Assembly (NCBI GenBank): GCA_018398765.1
Contig: JAHBMJ010005943.1
Span: 1 to 60,287 of the forward strand
Direction: 5' to 3'
Length of the DNA stretch: 60,287 nucleotides
Source of the DNA: Chromera velia
Taxonomy: Eukaryota; Sar; Chromeraceae
Shown piece by piece: positions 46,515 through 58,426 of the stretch. A program made the position numbers and the translations under genes. Below the pieces are notes generated by a model, which was not told where the DNA came from, did not search any database, and saw nothing but the letters and a program-made list of their open reading frames with translations. Within the stretch, counting starts at the first letter, position 1. Every line of letters starts with the position of its first letter.

Positions 46515-47323
46515 GTGCTAGTGGCCAGATTTGATTTGATTTGATTTGAAGTAGGGCTTAACCTTAAATCAAATCTTAGGCCTGAAAAACTTTAGCATGA
46601 TAGGGTCTATTAGTAAATCTTATCAAATCTACTTCAAATCTGACCCTTTAACCTCAAATCTTCGGGGTCAATCCGTCATCCAGTCTCTCAAATGAGTCTT
46701 CACACTTTTTTGTGCAAAAAAAAAAAAATGATCACAAAAAGATTTTTTTATCGGTTTCACATGAATATGAACGCTCAAAAACTTTTAATTCTAAAGGTTT
46801 GTTCAGTGAAAAAGAGGTCATCCAGTCTATTTTCTAGACATTCAAGTTTTGATTGAGGGGTTAAAGTGGTTTTTTGTTGTGTTGTGGCAGTTTTTACGTT
46901 TTTTTCTTAAATTGCCTTGGGCCCTTCGTGGGCCTCCCCCTATCAAACCAATCAACGGTGTCAAACAATCCCACAGGTCATACATAACAACAAAAAAATT
47001 CTAGTCTTAAATTAGGATGACTCTCTAGGATAACTCTAAGATACTAGCTAAGATAAAAACTTATGTAAACTCTTAGCTTTGACAATAGTTTATTATAATT
47101 TTGAGAGTCTTAATTTAGCTTTTAGTCTAGTTTTAAGTGATTTTCTTGTCTCTAAGGCTTTCTAAAATTTGCTAGTGGTATTGACTGTGTTATGTCGTCT
47201 TCAGTGTTGTCGAGAGTGACCTCTAGACTTCAACCTCAAATCTACCTCAAATCTGGTCAGATTTGAGCTTGAAGCTCAAATCAAATCAAATCTTATCAAA
47301 TCAAATCTGGTCACTATACAGTA
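46515..47323. mobile_element. Non-autonomous TIR element inserted in a tandem repeat, ~809 bp
   Basis: Left end GTGCTAGTGGCCAGATTTGA and right end TCAAATCTGGTCACTATACA form an imperfect inverted repeat. ACTGCA flanks both sides (46509-46514 and 47324-47329), and beyond the right copy the interrupted repeat unit resumes (CACTAAAGTATGTACT). The interior is AT-rich, non-coding, and rich in ATTTGA/TCAAAT words near both ends. Confidence 0.65.
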
Positions 47324-47444
47324 ACTGCACACTAAAGTATGTACTAATTCATTCATCAAAATTCTATTAAAATGTGCAACAAAACAATGTGTAACAAAAT
47401 ATTTTTAAAAAAATGATTATGTAACCCTTCAGGATTGGTGTATT

Positions 47445-49325
47445 CCCTATAAAACCAGGTTAAATTCCCCAGGAATTTAATGGAATTTAATGGAATTTAC
47501 GCTTGGAATTTAGTGGAAATTACTGTGGAATTTGATGGATTTTAGTGGAATTTACCGTGGAATCTACTCGTCTAAATTCCACTAAATTCTACACACTTTG
47601 GAGGCTTATTTCTCATAATCTAGAAAGACTTAGGAGCTCAAATTAGCAGTGCTTATGGAGCTATATAAGGTGTGAATGAATGAATGAATGAATGAAGTTG
47701 CCATGGCTTTACTAGAGTGGAGCTGTGCTCCCAGCAGCCCATGTTCATGCAAGAGATCGTCAATCACTCAACTCTAGAGATAAGGCTAAGCACAAGATCC
47801 CCTGAAGTGCTCGTTTGGTGTATAAGCACTGCTAATTTGAGCGCCCAAGGGTTAACCCAACCGGGATACAAAGTGCTACACATCGTTGCAACACCTCTAG
47901 CTACCTTGCATCACACTAAATTCTAGTCGATCGATCAGTCTTGTACGGTTCAGTCATCTATAAGGATGAGTGCGCTGCTGAATCTCCCTATCTCTCCCCT
48001 TTTACCTGAGTGGCCTCGTGTGCCCCTAATGCATGCACTTGCTGCCCGTAGGTGGGCGACTTGCAGCTATTTGCAGATTTGCAGCCGCGCTCGGATTCGT
48101 TCACACACCTTCCCACACCCCTACCTCCACTTCTCGCTTAACAGTCCAGCCAGCCTACACAGGAATGTGTTAGCTTCCTTGTGGAGTATGCCATCAACTA
48201 GACTCACGAGTGGGATGAAATCGTATCCTTTGTCCCCACATACCCCTGCTGCTTCGTTTAATTTCTTCTCTTGAGCTTAGGAAGAGAGGACGGCGGTCCA
48301 GGGGGTATCATCTTTAGACTATAGTCTTTGGAAGCGGTATACGTGTTGCTCACCCTTATGTTGAAAATTGTCAGCCTCTGCCAGTGTCAGACGTACACCC
48401 CCTGCACCTGGAAGTCCCTTTTCAGCCCTGGGCACCCCGGCACTTCTCCTTCCTCCCGGATGATGGGTTTGCGACCATTCACTACCCCCCCTGGGTAGGC
48501 CTCTACTGCTAACCCAGCCCAGGTGGCGTTGACATCATTGTGGCACAGGGTGACAAACCCCTCCACCTTATAATTTAAGGTATGTTTGAGGTCCCATGCG
48601 CCACCGCAGCCCTCGTATTCCCTGTCTCCACATGCCTCTGCATGCTTCGTTTTCTTCTTTTGAGCTTGGGAAAAGAGGATGGCGGTCCAGGAGGTGTCAT
48701 CTTTGGAAGCGGTATACGGGTTGCTCACCCTTGTATCAAAAATTGCCAGCCTCTGTCAGATATACGCCCCCCGTACCTGGAAGTCCCCTTTTAGCCCTGG
48801 GTACCTCGGCACTTCCTCTTCCTCCCAGATGATGGGTTCACGACCATTCACTGCCCTCCCTGAGTAGGCTTCTGCTGCTAGCCCAGCCCAGGGCTCCTAA
48901 CTCTTTCTAGATCACCAGAAATAAGCCTTCAAAATTTGTGGAATTTAGTGGAATTTAGACGAATAGATTCCACGGTAAATTTTAGGCTATTCTAGGTGTC
49001 AGCTAAAGAAAAAAAAAAAAAAAAGATCACCCAAAACCCTTTATTTTTTTTCTTTTTTTTTCTTTTTCAGTCAAACAACTGTTGTTCAGGTGTTACACAA
49101 GTGTTGTTCATGTGTTGCACAACTGTTGTTAAGTGTTGTTTAGGGTAAAAAAAGTAAAAAAGAAAGAAAAAAAAAATATCTTCTGATCGCTTACTTTTTT
49201 TTTTTTCTCTTTAGCCGACGCCTAGGGTACATTCCACTAAAATCCATCAAATGCCACTAAATTCCAAGGATAAATTCGATTAAATTCCATTAAATTCTGG
49301 GGGAATTTAACCTGGTTTTGTAGGG
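47445..49325. mobile_element. TIR element of ~1.9 kb with duplicated coding module
   Basis: The left end CCCTATAAAACCAGGTTAAA and the inverted right end (TTTAACCTGGTTTTGTAGGG) open long inverted repeats full of GGAATTTA/TAAATTCC words (left to ~47610, right from ~48945). Inside, two direct copies of ~270 bases (48238-48522 and 48628-48893) each encode on the minus strand the same peptide pattern: WAGLAVEAYPGGVVNGRKP in one, WAGLAAEAYSGRAVNGREP in the other. This is the probable remnant of an element-encoded protein. No transposase motif was recognised. Confidence 0.65.
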
Positions 49326-49739
49326 TTGACTTCAACTGGTAAGTTATATTAAGTATGACTTTTTAGCCATAAGAACGCTAAATGCTTTGTATATGTGAAT
49401 TAAGGCAGCGAGGCTGCTAACCTAGCTGCTAACAATGGCATGTAGGCGATGATGATGAGCTATGGGCCACTTCAGTAGCAATTAATGTGTTATACAAGAT
49501 ACACCCAACCAGTTAGGTGAGTGCCTCGGAGGGCCCTTTAGGAAATTTGATTGATGCGCACCATCGGGGGGCTTGGGCATGTTTTGTGTAGGTGCATGGG
49601 GCAAGGGCCACGGCAACGTGCATGAAGTATGCTTTTCGGGACCGCGCGAGCATACACTTGCAACTCCATGCGAGTTACTTGAGGGGCACGCATGAGCGAA
49701 GTAATTAAAGTATGTGCGATCGCGGCTCTGTGCGAGTCT
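49326..49739. other. Between TIR elements, no gene
   Basis: Mixed composition. A CATGCGAGTTACTTGAGGGG at ~49668-49687 resembles GTGCGAGTTGCTTGAGGGG just right of the next element, at ~50665-50684. Confidence 0.45.
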
Positions 49740-50662
49740 AGGCGACGCACAGTGGTAAAAAAAAAAAAAAATAGACTTTTCCAGATTTTTTTTTTTCTTT
49801 TTTTCTACGAAGGATTTCCTAGAGCACCTCTAGGAGCACCTAGAGGAGCACCTTTTAGAAGTACTTTTAAACTAACTTCCTCGCGAACTTATTACTCAAC
49901 TCAAAGTTTTAAATATCTTTTAACCCTAGTTTCAACCCTAGTTCTAGTCCTAGTTGTTATTGTACGTTTGTTTCTACTAGTGTCTCTACTAGTATCTTCG
50001 CCATTCCATCATCGACTTTGTTGAACACGGACCACCCGATCTTTTTTCCCTTGTTCAACTGCACTGTGGTGGTTCTCTCAGACACATCTGACGTCCTTCT
50101 TGCTTCCCTCCTCTGAGCGATACTGGGTGATGGACTAGGTGATGGACCAACTGAGTGTGAGAGACGCGGGCGAAAGGAAAAGGGGGCTCTCTTTTGTCCT
50201 ATGCAAAGAGTGACAAGAAGGATGGATGCATGGATGCAGACAGAAGAGCAGACAGAGGAGAAGTTCTTTGACTGGCTTTTTGACGATATCTAGGACGATA
50301 TACATTTCGAAGCTCTAGTCGGAGCTAATTTTGGTTAATCCTTTTAAGCGTTTACCAAGCTAAAAGTGAAACTGGGATCCCAGATATGATTCAAACTCTA
50401 GTTGAAGCTAGTCATTTAACCTTTATTTTTTTTTACATATATACAATAAAATTTTAAATTAAAAAAAAAAAAGAATAGACGTTTTCAGATTTTTTTTTTT
50501 TTTACCACTGTGCGTCGCCTAGATATGATTCAAACTCTAGTTGAAGCTAGTCATTTAACCTTTATTTTTTTTTACATATATACAATAAAATTTTAAATAA
50601 TAAAAAAAAAAGAATAGACGTTTTCAGATTTTTTTTTTTTTTTTTACCACTGTGCGTCGCCT
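49740..50662. mobile_element. TIR element with internal tandem duplication, ~923 bp
   Basis: AGGCGACGCACAGTGGTAAA at 49740-49759 is inverted at ~50643-50662 and again internally at ~50500-50519. The right third is a tandem duplication of ~130-145 bases (50388-50516 and 50517-50662). Poly-A/poly-T runs follow each repeat end. Non-coding. Confidence 0.65.
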
Positions 50663-50998
50663 GGGTGCGAGTTGCTTGAGGGGCATATTTTGGAATTCGG
50701 ACGACACCGTGACAGACGGAGATAGAAGCGACCCCCCCCCCAAAAATAAAAAAATGCGTTATGTGAGTGCGTGCGATCTCAGGGCCTCTCGGCTGATCTC
50801 AGCAGAGCTGAGCTGCCCCCCGAGGCGATGATAGGATTACTTATTGTGTAAAATATTAACTTTTTGCACAAACACATCACAAACGCTCATCATGATAGAA
50901 CTTTTCACATGTATTGATATGCATAAATTGGAAAAGACAAGTAGAAAATGCAATACTGGATCTACATGTGTAAAGATCAGTTAATTCTAGTTGCCAGA
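50663..50998. other. Intergenic, no gene
   Basis: 336 bases with AT-rich sequence in the right half. No supported feature other than its role as the downstream flank of the GDPD gene. Confidence 0.5.
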
Positions 50999-52161
50999 TC
51001 AGTTGCTTTTCTTTCTTTTTGGTTCTATATTGCTGTTGTGCATCCCCTTTCCCCATCCCTTTTCTTTTTGCCTCGTTAAATCTGCCTTTTTGTCCACGCC
51101 TCCAGAGCAGTCTTCATTTCGTTTTTCACCTCTCTCCAACTTCGGACCGCCGACTGCCCCCAATTCTTCAATGTCGTCAAGAACTTCTCGCAGCAGAGAC
51201 GGCCTGTCGCTCATCACCCCGTCTGCCCCGTCTCGGAAGGCCGCTTCGATGGAGGCCCGCGTGTTGCAGACCCAAAAGAAGATCAGCAGACCCCGGGCCT
51301 GCAGCTCAACACATACAGTGCCATTATTTCCATGCGAATCGATAACGGAAAGAAAGTCACACAGTGTCAACAGAAATCCCGGAGGAAATTCCTCGAAGCC
51401 TCTCCTCAGAGGACTGCATCAAGTGCTACCTTATATGTTCAAGACTCACGCCCATCCAGCCGTTGAGCGGGTTTCCCAATCACCCCCCACACCTTGGGAT
51501 GATCCAAGGAAAAGAAAAAAAGAAGACGCACATGTCATTCAATGCACGAAGAAGACAAACAGACCTTGAGATGATTGAAGAGCCCCGGATTCACCAACTG
51601 ACGGGAGGCCCACAAAACCACACTCGTGACTACTCCCGTCACCAGAGGGTGAAGAGAGGAAGGAAACTTCCTGCAGACAAGTTTAGATACACTCGCATAC
51701 TTCCTACAGACGCGTTGAGATACATACGCATATCCACACGCGTCCATAACTAATTAAAAAAAAAGACATGAGAGAATCTTGACAAGAAAGCAACGAAAAT
51801 GGAGGGCGGGGGGGTATGAGGCGACACCATTCACAGCGTCCTCACTGTGTTCGTGAAGATACAAATCTGTCTTGTCCAGAGAACGAGGAAATGAGAAACA
51901 GAGACAAGAGTCGTCAAAAAGTTCTCTTTTTCCGCACAATCAGCACGAAGGTCACGTCAGTGCTGATTCGTACTCTCGTGCTCCCAAGTGAGGAAGGGCC
52001 TCTTTGTGCTTGCTGACTTGCAAACGCTCACGCAGGCCTTCTCTGCCTCGTGCCCGGCCCAGGAACACGAGGGGTGCGGTATTGTTAGGACAGAAGACCT
52101 GCAGGGACATGCAGTGTCGCGGCCTTGAATCGTCTTTTTGTGTAGACGTCTTTCTTTTTTT

Positions 52162-52192
<31 letters not shown>

Positions 52193-52332
52193 CTCTTTCT
52201 TTCTTTCTTGCTTTCTGTCTTTCTTTCTGTCTTTTGTTCGTTCGTTAATTCGTTCTCTTCTCATCTTCTTCTTTTTCTCTGTCCACCCGTCTGTCTGCTT
52301 GCCTGCCTGCCTGCCTGCCAGAGTGTCTCTTC

Positions 52333-52366
<34 letters not shown>

Positions 52367-53198
52367 GTCGGTCGGTCGGTCGGTCGGTCGGTCGGTCTGG
52401 CTGTCTGTCTGGCTGTCTGTCTGTCTATCTGACGTCGTTATTCAGTCTTTTTTGGAGGCAGGAGATGACAGAAGCTCACGCATAAAAGCCAACAGCTAGG
52501 CCCATGCACCAGCCTACCTGATCGGAAAGAGGGGAAGCAAGCCGAGCGCGTAGAGGAGGTACACGGAGAGAACCTCTCGGGGCGCAGCGCCTGTCAAAGC
52601 CTGAAGGAAGGAAGGAGGGAAGGAAGGAAGGAAAGAAAGAAGGAAGGAAATAGCATTTGGATGTTTTCGATCAGCCTCGGGGATGTATTTCAAAAATTGG
52701 CGCTGCACTGCAAGCCCCCCCCGCGTCTACCTTTTCTCTGAAGTTGTTCACGCAGTTCCAGCCGCTTTCTTCTTGAATGAGCTCATGCAAATAGATGACC
52801 AGAAATTCAAAGAGGTTCTTGTCTTCTCGGCATGATCTTCTGTGACTGTTGTTGAATCAGTGCCACTAGTGAAATGACGTTTTGTGTTGTCTTTCAGTGT
52901 GAGTGCGTGCTTTTTTCCAAAAGGAAAGTGCGTACAATCTGACCTGCTTGTCGTGTTTGAGGACGAGTGAGATGTTCTCATCATGAAATGAGTTCAAAAT
53001 CGTGATGGGCTTCCGGTTGTATTCGTCGACCATCCGGAGAACCTGAGAGGAAAGGGTCGAAAGAGGGAATTCCGGTCAAATATTCTGCAGACGGCGGAAA
53101 AAAACGAGGCAGGCGGGCAGGCAGGCAGAAAGAAAGATACGCAGTTGAACAGATTGGCTGGTTGGGCGCAACCCAACTTGCTCTACCACGGGCCCCCC

Positions 53199-53286
<88 letters not shown>

Positions 53287-53747
53287 GAAAGAGAGCCTCT
53301 CTGAGAAGCAATCAGCAGATCCTCGGCTCACTTTCTTTCTTTTTTTTGGATCATCAATCTGCCAGGAAACCGGTTTATGGATGCATTCCGAAAAGGGAAC
53401 AGAAAAAAAGGCCGACCCCCACGCACCCTTTGAACTGTCTCCTCACACCCCCGTTGTTTGATGTCGATGGCCATGGGGACATTGAGAAACCTGGGAGGGA
53501 CAATCAAAGGGAATCGACCAAACAAACAAACACACAAAGATGCCAAAAAGAGATAGAAAGGGTGACGGTCTCTTCTTCCCTTGTCTCTCCCTTCGCTCTC
53601 TTCACTCATTACCGAACTCGAAACAGACAAGACAACAGGAAGAGACAGAAAGGCAGAGGAACAGAAAAGGTCTACATGAAGAGGTGGAGGGCAAGCAAAC
53701 ATCATTCTTCCTCTCTCCCAATCTTTCGCGCAGAGACGCATGCGCAG

Positions 53748-53807
<60 letters not shown>

Positions 53808-55014
53808 CGGACTTTTCGAACAGCTCCTTCAGCAGGGGCATGGGGCAAGGAGGGAAGTCGTCAGGCCACGTGAAAGTCTGCATCGACTCATTCCGCGTGG
53901 GGAGGTGCGGAATCCGGAAAACAAAGAAGGGAGGGGGGTGGGTGATTGTTTAGAAAAGGGAAAAATAAGCTGACCGACTGACTGAGTGGATGGATGGACG
54001 AATGATGAATGAACCGCCCTGAAAAACGGATCTACCGAAAAGTCCTTTCCGCTTCTCTCTGCCAGACGCCAACTGCCCTACCGACCGAAGCCCGCCCCCA
54101 TGCCCCCACCGACCTTGTCCACTTCCAGATATTGCACAGGTGGCACGAGCTGGTCGGACCCCGCGATCATCGGCAGTTCCTGTAGAGGTGTCTGTGTGAT
54201 GTCCTTCTTCTCCCCCGTGTACTTCCCTTCTGCCTCGGAGAGTTCTGGCAGAAATCGGTCGTGAGAGACCACCACTTGTCTGCAAGCAGGCAGTAAGAGA
54301 GAGAGAGAGAGGGAGGCAGGCGGGGAGGGAGGGACCGAGAGAAAAAAACGTTCAATCAGCCTCAATTTGTCTCTTTGCTACAGCGAGGAGAAAAATACAG
54401 AAATGTTCGACACCTGCATTCTTCTCTCTTGCTTTCCCAGCCTCTCGAAAAGTCCCAGTCTCTCCCTTCGCAAAAAAAATGCCCCACATATCTTTGCTTT
54501 GCATTGTTTGCTCTCACCGCCCTCTGTCCTGTACCTTAGTCTTGTCATGAAAGCAACTGAGAGCATGCAGCCTGCCTGTGTGTTGCAATGTCCCCAACGC
54601 CCCGTTAGCCCCGATCCTCTCCGTCTACCATGCTCAATACACACTCCCAACTCTCTCTGTCTCTTTGTACGATGCTTCCGTCCTTTCCTTTCCTGTCTAT
54701 GCACGCACGCACCCACTGGCTCACCCATCCTTGGTTGACCACACGTCCAACTCCAGCATGTTCGTTTTGCACTTCTCCAAAGCGTACGAGAAAGCGCGCA
54801 CGCTGTTCTCGGGCTGCTCATAGGCCCCGCCTCTGTGGGAGATATGCCTGCAGGATTTCCCGCGCACGACCTCCTTGCGTCTGTGCAGGAGCAGGGGGAA
54901 GCGGCGGAGGAGGCTCAGTGACATGTAGGCGGTGACGCCCACCAGCAGCGCCACTTGCGCCTCTGTCCCTCCCAGCATCCACCCTCGGGAAGGTTCTGTC
55001 GAAGGAGACGCCAT
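50999..55014 (-). CDS. Glycerophosphodiester phosphodiesterase, GDPD1/3-like, 9 exons
   Basis: Animal GDPD1/GDPD3 are membrane-bound lysophospholipase D enzymes. Exons (minus): 55014-54725, 54279-54114, 53877-53813, 53490-53427, 53042-52944, 52702-52518, 52098-52018, 51670-51565 and 51298-50999; phases close throughout, ~451 aa. An N-terminal hydrophobic segment (VALLVGVTAYMSLSLL) is followed by the GDPD core: SHRGGAYEQPENSVRAF (catalytic His and metal Glu), NMLELDVWSTKDG, QVVVSHDRFL (second His), PMPLLKELFEKFLNVPMAID, DEYNRKPITIL, YLLYALGLLPLFPIR, TIPHPS, LVNPGLFNHLKARGLLIFFW and DGADGVMSDRPSLLREVL. Order and spacing follow animal GDPD1. Exon 6 contains an in-frame TTCC microsatellite encoding a Leu/Ser/Phe/Pro stretch. 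The C-terminal ~45 residues are charged and non-conserved. Confidence 0.88.
52150..52434. repeat. Microsatellite block in a GDPD intron
   Basis: (TTTC)n, then (TGCC)n, (GTCT)n and (GTCG)n arrays lie in the intron between exons 6 and 7. Confidence 0.9.
53203..53284. repeat. (AC)n(AG)n microsatellite in a GDPD intron
   Basis: An AC run passes directly into an AG run. The same AC-then-AG structure occurs at 53748-53803 in another GDPD intron, and at 22653-22735 and 31705-31768. Confidence 0.9.
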
Positions 55015-55345
55015 CGACCACGGCAGAGACTGGTTTCAGAACGGCAAGAGAAGATTGCCACGGTAACACGTCTCGGCCAGGTCTGTTCAAGGTTGAGGAG
55101 AGTTGAATTGACGACGGAACCCTCACATGTTGAGTCTCGAAGGCCTGGAGTATACATGTGTTGGAGGCTTGGAGCCTCAAAAAGTACGGAAGAATGATGA
55201 TCACTTAATTTGCATGCATGCAAGCTAGGACCATGCAAATCCATGCAAGGACCGTGATGGACCGTGTGCCACACGCGTACGGCTAGGCCTTCGTATCCCA
55301 GAGCTGGTACGACAACCAGTCTGCGGCTGCGGACAGAGGGGGGAC
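55015..55345. other. Upstream region of GDPD
   Basis: 330 bases with CATGCA-rich words around 55210-55250. Probable promoter and 5' leader of the GDPD gene; no element recognised. Confidence 0.4.
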
Positions 55346-56011
55346 TTGGAGGGTGTTCATGGAGGAAAGTGTCCAACGGGAGGAGGTCTGTGGAGAAGGC
55401 ACCAAAAGGTTGGGGCAGCATTTTTTGAGCTGTTAACGGGGGTAAGGTACTGTACGGTTGGGGGGGAGACGACGATGGGATCGTTGGGGCTCGATTTGAT
55501 AGGACCGTTGGCCGAGGAACACGACAAACGACCAGACTTGTTCGCGTCTTTACCGAATGGGGACTCCATTCTAGGGGATGTGGCTCTGATCCACCCGATC
55601 CAGGATGTAACCCGCCTGCACAGAAACGCCAAGAAAGCAGGGGCTGCAGCTAAGGAGAAGGAGGGGAAGAAACATACCCACTACGATGATGCCTGCAGAG
55701 CAGTGGGCATTCGTTTTGTCCCTTTGGTTTTTGAGACCTATGGAAGGCCTGGGGGGGAAACAGTGCGGTTCGTGAAAGAGATGGTGAGACAGGCTACAGA
55801 AAGGTTGGGGGAGATGAATGATGCGCCAGCACGTCAGAAAATTGCTGACAGATGGTGGAAAACGTTGTCAGTAGCGGTTCAGAAAGCAGCAGCGTCTACA
55901 ATCTTGGCATCTGTGCAGGCAAGCCGCGGTGCACGCGGTACACAGGTTACAGAGATGCTGCTTGGGAGGGAGTTTTCGGCCTACGTGGGCCTTGCAGAGA
56001 AGAAAGAGTAA
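55346..56011 (+). pseudogene. C-terminal fragment of a retroelement polyprotein
   Basis: A ~220-codon frame shows the pattern found at the C-terminus of many non-LTR retrotransposon ORF2 proteins: KRPDLFASLPNGDSILGDVA, then HP, a GAAAKEKEGKK helix, a Tyr (HYDDACRAVG), and FVPLVFETYGRPGGE. No reverse-transcriptase or endonuclease motifs (e.g. YADD) are present within the fragment, so it is a 5'-truncated insertion or the last exon of a larger element copy. It lies between the divergent GDPD and mitochondrial-protein genes. The start of the insertion was not determined. Confidence 0.6.
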
Positions 56012-56876
56012 AAGAATGGGGGGGGGGCCAGCAGGGGCGCTGGCAAGAGAATTGAAAGAAAGAGAAAGACCATTTTGATGTTTAAGAGATAGAAAAGACA
56101 TAAACGGAGAGAAGAGCCTGACAACATCAGATTGAAGAAACATGACAAAGGAGCTAAAAGCCGCTAAGCATGCAAAAGAATTTATGGATGTAAAGAAAAG
56201 GTTTAATAAAGAAATGTTGAGGAGAAACAAATTTTTTTAATGGGCTGAGGAACCCATTGAAGAAAAAGTTGGGGAAACGAAAAGGAAGACCACAACGCTC
56301 ATCCATAGATAGGCAGAGTTGACCACGCAAACACACGGAGAATGAAAGGTATTAATTTTTGTCCACCGTGGAGTAGTATAAGCTAGGCGCGGCGGCCTAG
56401 ATCGAGGGGCTTGCGCTTGCAACAGATTGGCCATAACAGACGGACAGGACCTATGCCTAGGCAAGATGCATACTGGCCCGACAAAGGACCAGAGAGACAC
56501 TAAAGAGAGTGTGACGTGTGACGCACGCATCATATCGCACGCATGCATGACGCACGCGCGCCGCGCGGCCGCCGCGCGCGCGCACGCGTCTCCAAAAAAT
56601 CTGCATGCATGAGTATCCTTCTCAGTGCATGTCATCTTCTGTCCTTTTCTGTCGACTGAATGTCAGACATCCTCGGTCTTCTTCGGCTCCCTTTATAAAA
56701 CTTCAGGAGATGCTTATTCGATAGAAAATTTGACTTTTTGTGTTTGGTAAATCCAGTGCAGTGAGGATTGAAGGAACTCCGTCGATAGGAAAGTTTTCAC
56801 CTCTGTAGAGAAGGAACAAGCTTGTTGCCTTTGTCGGAGGAGGGCGGGAATAGTGGATCGTCCATCTGCCGTGAGA
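56012..56876. other. Intergenic, with GC-rich palindromic stretch
   Basis: No supported gene. About 56510-56595 is rich in GCATGC and CGCGCG words, including GCGCGCCGCGCGGCCGCCGC, and could form strong hairpins. The right part should hold the promoter of the next gene. Confidence 0.45.
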
Positions 56877-57387
56877 ATGCAGTCACTCCGTCACCTCCGT
56901 CCGCTTGCTTTGCGGACAGGAGTTCGCTTGGCTTTTCCGACTTTGGTTGCGAGGCGCCACCTTGGCAATGCAGTCAGAGGACCCAAATTCACAGACGTCA
57001 GTCTGTCCGTTTCCTCAAAAACAGAATACACGCCAACGCGAAATATTTGGTAAAACACTGTTCCTCTCCCTTGTGTGCCTGTGTGTGCAGATACAAGGCC
57101 ACGTCCAGTGTGTCAAGGACTTCTTTACAAAACCAGCCAACAGCTACTATGCGTTTCGACGTCAGGCAGAGTCTGTCAGACTGGCGGCGTTCGTTGGCGT
57201 CTCTGCCTACGTCACTCTGTCTCTGATGCTCAATCCTCCCAAATCATCCTATTGGCTCCGCTTCGCCCCCTGGCGCCTGCCTTCGCGTCTGGGTGAGACT
57301 GTGTGGGGGGAGTCTGGGAATGTCTTCCTCGATAAGCCCCTTCCTGCAGACTCGTGGGGAGCCTACAAAAAGGCAGTCGGGAAGTGA
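56877..57387 (+). CDS. Small probable mitochondrial membrane protein, two exons
   Basis: Exon 56877-56996 (40 codons) ends at a GTCAGT donor; exon 57091-57387 follows a TGTGTGCAG acceptor. Both joins are phase 0, giving 138 aa. The N-terminus (MQSLRHLRPLALRTGVRLAF) is rich in Arg, Leu, Ala and Thr and lacks acids, as in a mitochondrial presequence. One hydrophobic segment (AAFVGVSAYVTLSLML) follows a basic helix. The C-terminal ~50 residues are rich in Trp and Pro. No family was recognised; size and layout fit a small inner-membrane complex subunit, but that is inference. Confidence 0.6.
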
Positions 57388-58092
57388 AGAGCAGAAGGAG
57401 AAGGAGGGGGGGCGGTTGCCTGACACACTCACCCGCATCAGACACGGCCTTGACGCACTTTCCGGAAGGAAGCAGATGGACAGACAGAGAGCAGACCGAC
57501 TCATGAGGATGAACTTCTGCACGTGGCCTGACGTCCATTCATCCTGCGTGCTTGTCTCGCCTTGTTCGTTCTCTTCGAATTGTGTGCACGCACGTTCATG
57601 TGAAGATTGCGTGATGCGAAAGCGCATCGTGGGGTATTTCTTGTACGCTCTGTGAGAATGGATCAGAATGGAACGAAAACGGCTGGCCCGCGCGGGTCGG
57701 TTGCTTGACTGCCTGTTTTCCCGTTGAAGGATGTTCGTTTGTGCAACGGTTACGTGTCTGTATGTTGAGGGCAGCTGAAGAGACTGTGGGACACTGGAAC
57801 CTGCTCAATCTGTTTATGGGACTGTGACGACCAAGATGAATTGCTCCTCTGATTGCTATCGGATGCCTCCTTTGTTTTCACACTCCGATAAATATTTCCT
57901 CGCCCCCTTTCCTTGTTGCGCCAACTGATGATCAGTTTTTTTGTGGTCCTGCTCTTATTCTCTCCGCACGACGGCCCCCCGCTCCTCCCGCCTGGCTCTC
58001 TCTGGCAGTTGCGTGTCCTGTGGCCTCTTCTTTGTTGGTCTGTTGTGACTTGGTGTGAAAAAACCTGGTCCTCCGATTGATCCCCCACCCCG
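57388..58092. other. Intergenic, no gene recognised
   Basis: Balanced composition. Open frames on both strands lack family signal or convincing splice sites. Confidence 0.5.
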
Positions 58093-58172
58093 TCGTTTCT
58101 CTTCTCTCTCTCTCTCTCTCTCTTTTTTTTTCTGTCTCTCTGTCTCTCTCTCTCTTTTTTTTTTTTTCTCTG

Positions 58173-58236
<64 letters not shown>

Positions 58237-58387
58237 CCTCCCTCCCTCCCTCCCTCCCTGTGTGTGTGTGTGAGAGAGAGAGCGTGACTCCTTGAATGCG
58301 TGTGTGTGTGGGTGGATGGGGGGTGGGGTTTGAGACAGAAAGATAATTTGTCAATATTTTAGAGAGGTGACGCGCGTTCGTGTGCGT

Positions 58388-58426
<39 letters not shown>

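Noticed and set aside
56822..57226. Alternative frame through exon 1 of the mitochondrial-protein gene
   Set aside because: Using the GTCAGT donor at 56997 with the MQSLRHL frame gives a clean phase-0 join and a presequence-like N-terminus.
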